Below are positions 54,831 to 64,000 of a stretch of DNA of 64,000 nt, piece by piece. The first letter of the stretch is position 1; each line of letters starts with the position of its first letter. Both the position numbers and the translations under genes were made by a program. A model generated the notes under the pieces. That model saw nothing but the letters and a program-made list of their open reading frames with translations. It made no database searches and had not been told where the DNA came from. This DNA comes from Symsagittifera roscoffensis (Eukaryota > Xenacoelomorpha > Acoela > Convolutidae). The DNA lies in NCBI RefSeq assembly GCF_963678635.1, contig NC_087067.1, positions 24,987,020 to 25,051,019 on the forward strand, read 5' to 3'.

Positions 54831-55498
54831 AAAAGTATGAATTGGGGAAATGCCCAAATTTGCTGCATTTCAAGTTTCCGCCACCTAACTGACAGCCAAA
54901 TAGGTATCAAGCCAATTAGGTATAAATGACTCAATTTCACAACGACAAAAGGCCATATATGTCAAATCCTATGGAAAATTTCTGATCCTTGGAATTAGCC
55001 TGTCAGTCTAAAAATCTTTTCTTTTTAAATTAAGGCCATCTTATAATTATTTTACGAGGTTTAATGAAGACTGAAGGCACACTTCATTTTCATGCTATCC
55101 TATGAGGTGTCTTTTTAACTTTAGGTTTCATTAAGGCTCTCAGGACTAAGAACTATGAAGTAAATCATAAAACATGCCATCACATGTGGTGTCTTTTCAC
55201 TTAAATACTCTCAGGATGAAGACTTCAATTTTCAAATTAAACCAGTCATGACTGGGAAGTTTGAAATAATTCAGAAACCATGCTAGCCAATGGGTTGTCT
55301 TTTTCTCTTTTAAATCTAAAGAAAACTCTGAGGCCTCGGAACTTCAAAATCAGTTCAAAAGCTTCGAAATCTTTCAAAGGTAATCAGATATGCTCACAGG
55401 TAATCAGCTCAACTGAATACTGTTGAAATCAGTGTTTAAAAACCAATTGCAGCTAACAACAAGCCAATCGCGGTTGATCCAAAAATTAAGAGATGAGA
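54831..55498. other. LINE 3' remnant or intergenic, with diverged repeats
   Basis: No coding region is supported. Three diverged units containing catgc(t/c)a...ggtgtctttt lie near 55090, 55170 and 55278, about 80-105 bases apart. Confidence 0.45.
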
Positions 55499-55752
55499 TT
55501 ATCGAAACATGAACATATAGAAAGAAAGACAAGATAGAAAACAGGAGTCGTCTAAAATGTTTCGGATGCAGTACCAATACTGGGTTTTATGATGTCTCTG
55601 CCAGTATGGTATGTTCCAGGACACGATGTAGTATGGAATGAGAAGAGCTAGGGTCACTGTTGAAAGCAGTTTGGAAGGGTGTCCCGAGAGGTAGAAAGCG
55701 GCAGCTGCGCCGATGAACAGACCCAGCATTGTACTGCACACGTCTCCGTGTT
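55499..55752 (-). CDS. Possible host exon, membrane protein (CDP-alcohol phosphotransferase-like)
   Basis: A splice acceptor gccgtttcag (AG at 55754-55753) precedes a frame reading EHGDVCSTMLGLFIGAAAAF, then a hydrophobic LLSTVTLALLIPYYIVSW and NIPYWQRHHKTQYW. The start resembles the FDHGxDxxST segment of choline/ethanolamine phosphotransferases, which is followed in that family by two membrane helices and a conserved W-x-x-Y/H stretch. The usual second Asp spacing (HGxD) is shortened to HGD. The frame ends at 55499 after YCIRNILDDSC, and a donor is not obvious. It may be a retained exon, a relic or a chance similarity. No neighbouring exon was found. Confidence 0.3.
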
Positions 55753-55882
55753 CTGAAACGGCAAATATCAACATTTTTAGTACTAAAACTAAGATTATTA
55801 TACAACACTTTTCAGAAAACATAACTAATGTTATTATGATATGACTGTCCTTCATCCACAATGAAAATGGTCAGCGGTATTA

Positions 55883-55985
55883 GAGCAAGAGCTCTAATAA
55901 TGGCAGGCCTCGAACCACCAACCTTTGCATTAGGAGAAAGATCCACTAGACACCTTTCGACCACTTCCCTTTATCAAAAAAGGAC
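55883..55985 (-). ncRNA. tRNA-like sequence, probably SINE head
   Basis: On the minus strand, gtctagtggatctttctcc (A-box and D-arm-like), a ctttc...caaag stem, and ggtggttcgaggcctgcc (a good box B) occur in tRNA order. The acceptor ends do not pair well. Its 5' side overlaps the start of a 600-bp repeat shared with 58034-58586. Confidence 0.5.
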
Positions 55986-56559
55986 CAGTTTTATAATTAT
56001 TTACCAAAAAAATTTATAACAGAAACGCAAAGTTGCACTTCTCAAGCTAAGAAGACGTGAAGCCAAACTCGTGAGGCCAAAATTTTATACCCTTTTCCAG
56101 CTTTTTAAATCCCCCCATACGCAATGTACAGAACATGTAACGTACAATCTAGTAACTCGTCTAGTAACTCATTAATAAAATCAAAGAGCCTGCCTTCGAA
56201 CTATTTGGATGGATTCCGAGCCGGAACAGTTCTCCGCCTACCTATGCCTGAATAGTAAACTGATAAATAATCAGAGGTAGAACATCTTTATAACTTCAAT
56301 CTCAAGTCATCAATATCTTTCAGCTGGTATTAAAATATTACCAAAGACACATACCGCAGCAACTGCACATATAAATATGAAACTTAGGTTGTAAAACTTC
56401 AACTCCTAATATAAAACTAGCGGTGCCTAAGAATGTGGGCTAGAATCCTAATTAGGTCTAATTTGGGCACCGAAGAGCAAGAATTCTCTCCAATTCATAT
56501 TTCGGCTACATGACATTCGACCAAACTCTATAAAAATTTCTATCACCTACGCCTGTGTT
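55951..56559 (+). repeat. 600-bp direct repeat, copy 1
   Basis: It begins cacctttcgaccacttccct and ends tcacctacgcctgtgt, matching 58034-58586 with scattered substitutions and small indels. Blocks such as ccgagccggaacagttctcc and ataccgcagcaactgcac are in the same order. Confidence 0.9.
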
Positions 56560-57895
56560 GGCTTTTCACGTTAGAACAAACGAATTAACCGTTGGGCCGC
56601 AATTGAGATAAACAACAGGAAATTTCTCCGCATAGTGATCGATCGGCAAAGGATCTGGTGCTAATTTTAGCTTGAAGTAAACAGCAGATTCAGCGGAATG
56701 CATCATGCAGATGGCGCTAAATTTCCCATCTTCTCTCAGTTAATTTCAATATTCCTGTTTATACATCTTAACAAACTTAACTTTAATTTCAACAAGTCAA
56801 CTTCCGTGCTTCCAATTTCAATAATGACATCATCAAATTTCAGCAAAAACGTTTCAACTTCAACATACTTCAATTAAATCAACAACAAGACTCCTCGTAT
56901 TTCAGGGCGAAGCCCTGAATATTCCAACTATATTTAAGGCCATTTTTGAAAGTTTTTGGCTGAAAAAATGATCACAAATAAGAGAAAAAAATTTTCCACT
57001 GGAACCGATAACAATTGAAAGAAAAACTTTTTTTCCACCTGAACATTGGACAAGTTCCAAGGAGCATTTAGCGTCTCGTAGCCTTCAAAATGTGACCAAA
57101 TGACTTGCATCAATTCAATGTTGAACGATTCAATCCGCTGCTTACGCAATTTATCAGAATCGCGCATTATTAATACCAAATTAGCCAAATTTGGGAATTT
57201 TCCAATTCCCATAAAACGCAAAAAAGATCACAGATGATTTTCTTTTTACATTTGAGCTCCAGACAACGAAATCTTTTCGCGTCTTCCATCCAAAAAAAAG
57301 CCTTCAACAAGTTCTATTGGTGTTATGGAGACTAGGAACAAATCACACTTACAAGAAGCAGCAAGATAAAAGTTAACAAGTTCAAGAAATTTATAAAAAC
57401 CGAATTAAGATGCCTACGGCTAGCGCGTTTTCAGACACAAAACAATAAAAAAACTTGGCTAACTTGGGAAAGCATTTTAAGACCTACCGGCTCCGCTTGC
57501 TGTACTTGCGGGGCTAAATTAAAATGAATATTGTAAAAATACACGTTGAATTTGCTTTGACTAGTGAAAATTATATTTTTTTCTCGTTCTTTCTTTCATA
57601 TGGTTAAAAATTCCGTCACAAAACGCTTGAACAAAAAGTCGAAAATTGACTGAATGAAAAAACCACCTCCGCATAAACGTTCCGAGCTTTCTTCGAAAGA
57701 ATGAACATACACAAAATATGGTAACATACACAGAATAAATTTAATTGTCAATGATTTCCTTCTGAAGCAAGATAACTCAAAACAAACTAAGAAAATGACT
57801 GTTAATTCAAGTTGAAAGATTGTTACTGAGTTGAATGGTGTTACTGCGTCGATTGAAGTTAGTTGATTTTCAAGGACAGCTGTTGAAACTAAAAG
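56560..57895. other. AT-rich region, no gene recognised
   Basis: Minus-strand ORFs of 95 and 154 codons (56934-57221, 57596-58060) have no motif I recognise. The second ends in repeat DNA. The palindrome tcagggcgaagccctga lies near 56903. Confidence 0.45.
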
Positions 57896-58008
57896 CCAGG
57901 AAGTATGTGTTGAAATTAAAACAAAAGATTTCGACTTATTTTTAGTTTCCTGTTTAAATTTCTCAAAATTAAGTTTAAGAAATCTACAATTAGAAATATC
58001 GAAACTAG
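57896..58008 (+). repeat. 110-bp repeat flanking the second 600-bp copy, left
   Basis: The segment with agtatgtgttgaaattaaaac and cctgtttaaatttctcaaaa recurs at 58595-58705, on the other side of the 58034-58586 copy. Confidence 0.85.
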
Positions 58009-58033
58009 TCACCTTTCGACCACTTCCACTATT

Positions 58034-58586
58034 CACCTTTCGACCACTTCCCTTTATCAAAAAGGACCAGTTTTAAAAAGATTAACCAAAAATTTATCGC
58101 AGAAACACGAAGTTGCACTTCTCAAGCATAAGATTTATACCCTTTTCAGCTTCTTAAATCCCCCATGTACAGAACATGTAACCTAAAACTTAGGAACTCG
58201 TCTAGTAACTCATTAATAAAATCAAAAAGCCTGCCTTCGAACTATTTGGATGGATTCCGAGCCGGAACACTTCTCCGCCTACCTATGCCTGAATAGTAAA
58301 CTGATAAATAATCAGAGGTGGAACATCTTTATAATTTCAATCTCAAGTCATCAATATCTTTCAGCTGGTATTAAAAGATTACCAAAGACACATACCGCAG
58401 TAATTGCACATATAAATATGAATCTCCAACTCCTAATATAAAACTAGCGGTGCCTAAGAATGTGGGCTAGAATCCTAATTATGTCTAATTTGGGCACAGA
58501 AGAGCAAAAACTCTCTCCAATTTTATATTTCGGCTAAATGACCTTCGACCAAACTTTATAAAATTTGCTATCACCTACGCCTGTGT
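58034..58586 (+). repeat. 600-bp direct repeat, copy 2
   Basis: See copy 1. Just before it, the first 18 bases (cacctttcgaccacttcc) are present twice, 24 bases apart. Confidence 0.9.
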
Positions 58587-58594
58587 CATGCAGC

Positions 58595-58705
58595 CGAAAG
58601 TATGTGTTGAAAATAAAACAAATTATTTTGACTCATTCCTAGTTTCCTGTTTAAATTTCTCAAAATTAGGTTTATGAAATATACAATTAGAAATGTCGAA
58701 ACTAA
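58595..58705 (+). repeat. 110-bp repeat flanking the second 600-bp copy, right
   Basis: It matches 57896-58008. It is not present beside copy 1 of the 600-bp repeat. Confidence 0.85.
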
Positions 58706-59834
58706 AAGTGAAAAGGCATTGTTTTCTTTTCAATTCAATTGCGAGAATAGCCGTTTACTATGGAAGTAGCACAGAATGCATCGAACATAGTCTTAAAAAA
58801 CACAAGTTTTTTCAAATTCGTGTCGTTTTTCTGCGCGGTATGATAGAAGGATCTGAACAAAAAAAACCTAACTTAGGCATATCCGACAGTCATAGTAAAA
58901 TTGTCAAACTGGACAATAGTTTTCCAAGATTTTCAATAACTAATTTTGCGTGGAAAAAAGCAAAGGAAACAAAATAAAAAAAACGCCCGAATACAAAGTT
59001 CCTCCCCATTTTCAATCGACGGAAGAAAATCTGAAAGCTCACCAGAATCAGTGAGCTAATATAGTTCATGGAAACTAATTCAAGAAAAAGAATATCGGTT
59101 TGCTGCGCAAATAGCACAAAATTTCCGACCACCGTTATTTTTATAACAAAACGTAAAAATGACCCGGAGAAAAATCTTTTTGATGTGTTTAAGTTACTGA
59201 AAGGGGACTGAATTATCGGATGCGGCAAAGAATCAGTTAATAAAAGTTTTAAACATAAACTCTGTCAAGCCCCTAACTCAAAATTTTTTTCAACTTCTAA
59301 GAATTTTTTCAAATTCAGCGGCATTCATTAGGGACTGACTGGAAGTGTAAGCTCACATTATTTTGTTGTAGATGTTAGCCCTAAAGCGGTGCGTCCGGCA
59401 TGCTCAAACCCCGTCTTAAATCTGTTGAATTTTAAGTCGACTGAAGCTACAAACCTATGGGGGTTAAAGACGGGAGTTATTAGAACAGTTGAAACAATGT
59501 CAAGAGGTGTGCGGGGAATAAAAAAAGGGGCAGTTTGAACGAATGCATGGGTCTATTCGATTCAGGGATAAACTTATGAAGTGCTATAACTGGACCTTAA
59601 TTAGGAAAGGGTTCTTCTGATGCCGCGCATGGGGCGATGCTTCGGATGGGGAGAAATTGAGAAGCTTGAGTGGGAGTATTTTCGCGAGAAATGCATCAGC
59701 AAAAGTCTGCTCGACACTTCAAGAAAAGATTGTTTCAATATATATTTGTTGTCGAGAGGTAAGTAGCTTAGTTCGTTAACTTTAATTTAAAAAGAATAGA
59801 TTTTTTTTAAAAATTTTAAAAGAATTTTTGCTGT
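58706..59834. other. AT-rich region left of the hAT element
   Basis: No gene is supported. The segment 58900-59030 carries attttgcgtggaaaaaagc and cgaatacaaagttcctcccc, a reverse-complement relative of 34790-34870. Confidence 0.5.
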
Positions 59835-59842
59835 ACCGGAAT

Positions 59843-61837
59843 TAGTGTTGGCATTATACTAGTATGAGAAAAATGCCTACTGGTATGTACTAGTACCTAC
59901 TAGTATTTATACTAGTATCGATACTAGTAGGTACTTTTCCTGGACTTGAAAAGAAGAAAAAAACATTAAAGACATCAAGTTATGCATTTTGATCCTCAAA
60001 ATGAAAAGAATAGTTTTCTGGAATGCCTCTGAAAGCACGGTTTATGTACACAAACGCAAGTTTGTTAACTCGGACGTTAGAAAGTCGATTTCGCCTCTCA
60101 CTGTGAATTAAGTTGAAAACACTCCAAGCGCGTTCAGACTCAGCCGAAGATGTTGGTACTTGGTACACGCGAATGGCAATTTCTGCGAGTACTGGGTACT
60201 CGATTCTTCCATAAACGGACCAAAACAGATGATCTTCAATGTCTTCAACTGCCAAATTATTCGAATATGAGAAACTTGCCAGGAAAGTTGTCAATTCTCT
60301 GACACCTGCATTTCGTTTTTCAGCATCTTGGAAAAACACGTTGATGTATTTTTTCAGCTGGTTGATTGTATCTTTCCTGTCATCTTGAATCATGTCTTCA
60401 CCGCCCCGTGTTTTTGGGGAGAGCAGATAAGCAAACCCCATAGATTCAGTGTGCAAGAAGTTCCATCGCTCTAGCACCAATTCGCGATAAGTTTCTTCAA
60501 CTGAAAAAGTTTCAGACAGTTTTTTGAAACTTGAGTAAACAACCGAGAGGTCAGATGAATTACTTTCAAGTTTCCCCAACAAGTTTGTAGGCATTTCAAG
60601 AGCGGAGCGTATACGGGTCACATTCGTCCAGAACTCAATACTCATGACAGTTTCTTTAAATTTGATGTCAGGGTCTTTGGTATACCGATCAAGTGTTCCG
60701 TTACTGACCAGCATGCAAAGCGCGTTCCTTCCAGCAATGATGCTGTCCAAGCACTTGAACTGAGAATACCAGCGCGTTTCAACCGGAAGGCACAGCTGCT
60801 TAGTTATACCAAATGTTTCACAGTTCTTGTTGAACTCTGCTGTTACTATGTGCCTGTTTCGAACATACTTGGCAACTTCGACGGCTTTCTCAATAAAAAC
60901 CAAGTTTCTATCAAGTGAACAAAAGTCTTTAATCAACAAGTTAAGGACGTGCGCCGAACAACCATTCGCAAAAATGGTAGGGTGTTTTTCTTCAATAATA
61001 TCCCATGCAGCTCTCGTCGGTTACGATGGACCAGCCGTCGGTTACGATGGACACGTATTTTGCGTCTGCCAACTTTTTGTCGATGTCAGCCTTAAGCGTC
61101 AAATATTCGCGGTCCAAAAGAACTCCGCTCAATTGTTTTCGGGAAGGTGGCGTATAAGAAGGGCGAAGTTTTCTTACCCAATCTCTCAGTGACGGTGCTT
61201 CGGCGAACGCAAAAGGCATGGCTGTGTCATAAATCATCCTCGAAAAACTGACGTCCAATTCTTCTTTCTGTATTGCAGTCATCGAATCAATCCATTTAGG
61301 GTATTTGGGTGCAGGTTCCACATTTTCTTCATTACCTGGCGGGTTATTGGGTGTTGAAACAGTCACAATACATTTCTTCTCAACCAAACTTCGAAACATG
61401 TTGGTCTCCGTTGTTGGTTGACCTCGGCAGTTACCCGATCTTTTATGGTTGCCAAGTTTCTGTCGATTCCATATGACAGACTTTTCACAAGTTCGACATT
61501 TTCCTTTGTTTCCATCTTTTTCGTGAAGGTAATCTTCGATTTTAACATTTTCCATCTTGAATAAAACAGTGAGCCAGCTGATATAAACACGCAGCAGTTT
61601 TGTCCGGAGGAAACGCGACAATAGACCAATTGAAAATGCTTACTAAGCATCGGCGGTGAACAAGCACACTCACATCAAAGAAATTAGCCTACTTAAGCAG
61701 CCTACTCAACTAGTGAATTAAGCTACTTTCACAACTTTGAAAGTCTGTGATACTAGTATCTAAATTTCATATACTAGTATATACTAGTATCGATACTAGT
61801 ATAAATTTCTACTAGTATCAGGTATGTGCCAACACTA
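59843..61837 (-). mobile_element. hAT transposon with intact TIRs and 8-bp target-site duplication
   Basis: The element begins tagtgttggca and ends tgccaacacta, a perfect 11-bp terminal inverted repeat. The target site ACCGGAAT is duplicated at 59835-59842 and 61838-61845. Both ends carry many copies of actagtat in the first and last 100 bases, likely subterminal transposase-binding repeats. It is 1995 bases long and encodes one transposase on the minus strand with an internal deletion. Perfect target-site duplications argue for a recent insertion. Confidence 0.92.
59980..61555 (-). pseudogene. hAT transposase, BED finger plus dimerisation domain, central catalytic part deleted
   Basis: The ATG at 61555-61553 opens a frame with a BED zinc finger (KCRTCEKSVIW...HKRSGNC, residues about 18-45), a linker, then LRPSYTPPSRKQLSGVLLD and YVSIVTDGWS, where the Asp of TDGWS is the first catalytic acid. 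Immediately after it the sequence jumps to RAAWDIIEEKHPTIFANGCS in another frame, so the segment carrying the second catalytic Asp is missing. A 16-bp direct repeat (cgtcggttacgatgga at 61015-61030 and 61036-61051) marks the junction. The rest is open to 59980 and ends with PTSSAESERAWSVFNLI and RNRLSNVRVNKL, the hAT dimerisation region. This copy cannot make a complete transposase but keeps its ends. Confidence 0.85.
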
Positions 61838-61845
61838 ACCGGAAT

Positions 61846-64000
61846 GCTTTATTCCAGGACCATATATCCTAAATGATGTCGGGGAGGATATTCCGGGAAG
61901 ATCAAGGAGTAAAAACGGTGAAAAATAGTTGATTTAAGGGGATATAATTTGTGCGAGCAGACTGAGCGGAGAGTTATTAAAAATGGCGGGTTGAACTTGA
62001 AAGTTTACTTTCAGGACATAAACGTTCGGGCGCATTTTTTTTAGTACAACCCGTTATAGTGTGAAGAGTGGCGTTTTAAACTTTTGTAAGCATTAGCAAA
62101 ATTGGCGGCATTAGAAAAATCTAGGCACGCCTAATTTATCTGATCATGAGGTGACCAGAATTTGCTATTGTGCTTTGCGAAGTTAAGCTAAGAGAAGGGG
62201 TGTATTTCCCATTTCGAGGGGGGTCAGTAACGAATTCCTAATTGAACGAGGAGAAAAGGTTGGCGGATACTCTTGATGAGAAAACCAGGCATCTAGACGT
62301 AAACAATTGGTGTAACTTAATTAATTATTTGATAAATTACAAAACGAGCCTTTTGAAAGTTGCTTGACTGAACAACTTTGAGACTGAATGCGTTGAGAAT
62401 CTTTCGCGTAAAGTTGTATTTCAATTCAGTGGGCAAAATGACGCACAAACAACGTTTAAAAATGAAATAAGGCAAGAAGATGGCAGTGACGCGTCAAATG
62501 AGGATGCTGGACTTTTTATCAAATAGCAGTCGAGTTTAGTGGTGATCAATTAAAGGGGTGAAGAAAGACTGCATAATTTCGGCGCCGATGTTAACCCCGC
62601 GTCAGTCCTCTTGTTCAATGCAGCACCACAGCGGAAACTGCGCGTTTGCGTCATCAAGTTTAATAATGTTTTCATTTGAGAGGAGAATTGAAGTATTTGC
62701 TTTTAGTCGCGTGGAGGAATATCGAAACATTTAAGATTATTATTGTTGATGTTTACACAAACGCTTTGAGCCACCGGAGTTCTGCCTTGCTTTTATGTTC
62801 CTAGTTTAAAGAACTCTGATTTATAGTAAGAAGACGGTTTTTAAGTTAAATAGGCCCTAACGAAAGAGCGGCTTTTGAAACTCTTTGGTTTCTGGAAAAA
62901 CTGCAATTTGAATGTCATACTCGCACAGTAAAGCTATTATTTCAGAAGCTTTCCCATGAACACCATAAAACCTCAACTGTAGTATGACCAGGGACTAAGT
63001 TTACAGTGAGGGTGGATTTGCTTGATTACTAGGGGGGGTTTGTAATCAAATAAGTTAACTGTATCGAAGTTTGAAATCAGTGATGGATTTGTTTCTGGGG
63101 GAAATTAAGTTGAAGGGAAAGGAATAGAACTTAGTCTGTAAATAGTTACAGAATTTGTCTTGTTAGCTACAACGGTTTCTGGGAGAACATGATGTAATTT
63201 GCTGTGAGGGGACAGTAAAACTCTGCTGTGTTGTTTAAGCGTGATTAGACCAGTGAGTTTAAAAGGAAACCATCTACAAAGTAACAGCAAACGCTTGCTT
63301 GAGAGCTAAAAATTTTAAGCTTGCACGCTGAGCACGTATAAGGTCCGGGTTTATGCCGGCGTTACGAAGAAGTATTGAGATTTATAGACGGAGCAACCCG
63401 GCCGACTTGGGAAACTCAATCGAAAAACCATTCCAAGCATGCGTTTCGCTCTCCCCTGTTTGAGAAGGTAGGTTAAACAATATTTGCGGCTGTTTGCGCA
63501 GTGCGTCGGGTCTACCACTGGAAAGCAGTACTTCTGGAGCCCTAGTTTTACTCGCTCAAATTCTTCTTACACAAAAAGTAACTTCCTGATTTAACCTCTT
63601 ATCCTAACGGAAGGAAACAGAAAATGTAGAAATCACTGGGTCTTATTTCATTGTTTAACCCTTGTTTAATCTTCTTCATTCAACAGAGGGTAACAAACGA
63701 TTGATTCAACACAAAAATAAATTTCACATTATACTATGCATTGATATTATGTTTTCTAACCTTTTTGCTTGATGTTTTCGGACATTTTTACTGATAAAAG
63801 TGCTCTCCAATTATTTTAAAAGACGGGGCATATATGCCATATACCGGGGCGACTTTTACCAGGCAATTGACTCCAAAATCTTATATAGCGTCCGGCTTGT
63901 AGGCCGAGAGAAAAGACAGTTAACTTAAGAAAAACTCCTAAAACTGATCAGAAAGAGCATACAAAACTCTTTTATTGCATTTTTGGTCTTTTATTGATTC
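61846..64000. other. Right end of window, no gene recognised
   Basis: All frames are short. The sequence is somewhat less AT-rich than elsewhere, with no repeat shared with the rest of the window that I could see. Confidence 0.5.

Noticed and set aside
55080-55310. Satellite array
   Set aside because: Only three strongly diverged units with uneven spacing, too weak to call a tandem repeat.

Overview
The window is AT-rich eukaryotic DNA, most likely from an invertebrate animal. It has short GT-AG introns, C2H2 and BED zinc fingers, a TIR-domain exon, hAT, LTR, LINE and tRNA-derived elements, many microsatellites, and a 200-base assembly gap. No rRNA, intact tRNA, operon or CRISPR array is visible. 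I cannot name the species. Most of the window is mobile-element sequence in different stages of decay.

Bases 1-12616 hold a large integrated Polinton/adintovirus-like DNA element. Its left end lies outside the window. In + order it has a packaging ATPase, a small conserved protein, a basic/linker protein, an rve integrase, a penton-like protein, a small basic core protein and a major capsid protein. Two minus-strand ORFs and one plus-strand ORF of unknown function follow, then a protein-primed-type family B DNA polymerase with N-terminal zinc fingers and two apparent spliceosomal introns. Most of these genes carry stops or frameshifts, so the copy is fossil. A few ORFs remain open.

Bases 12617-40000 are mostly non-coding repeats: foldback/MITE families (13171, 15161, 18319, 19102, 27624, 32859, 39996), a dispersed family seen five times, a gag relic (about 14 kb), and a minus-strand low-complexity gene framed by two 276-bp direct repeats (21008-23239). 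A TIR-domain exon lies at 33473-34105 and a hAT transposase tail at 38615-38860.

Bases 40585-42393 hold the longest open ORF, a 602-residue protein with an expanded coiled-coil tract and no recognised family.

Bases 43447-53345 hold a minus-strand Ty3/gypsy-like retroelement with pol (RT, RNase H, integrase) and a decayed envelope gene. Between pol and env lie a decayed macro-domain ORF in the same orientation and, on the opposite strand, a broken JmjC-like gene plus a 126-residue ORF. A 5'-truncated LINE (about 53400-54830) sits where the gag end should be. Further right are a possible host exon, large local duplications, and a hAT element (59843-61837) with intact 8-bp target-site duplications and an internally deleted transposase. 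The last 2.1 kb has no recognisable gene.
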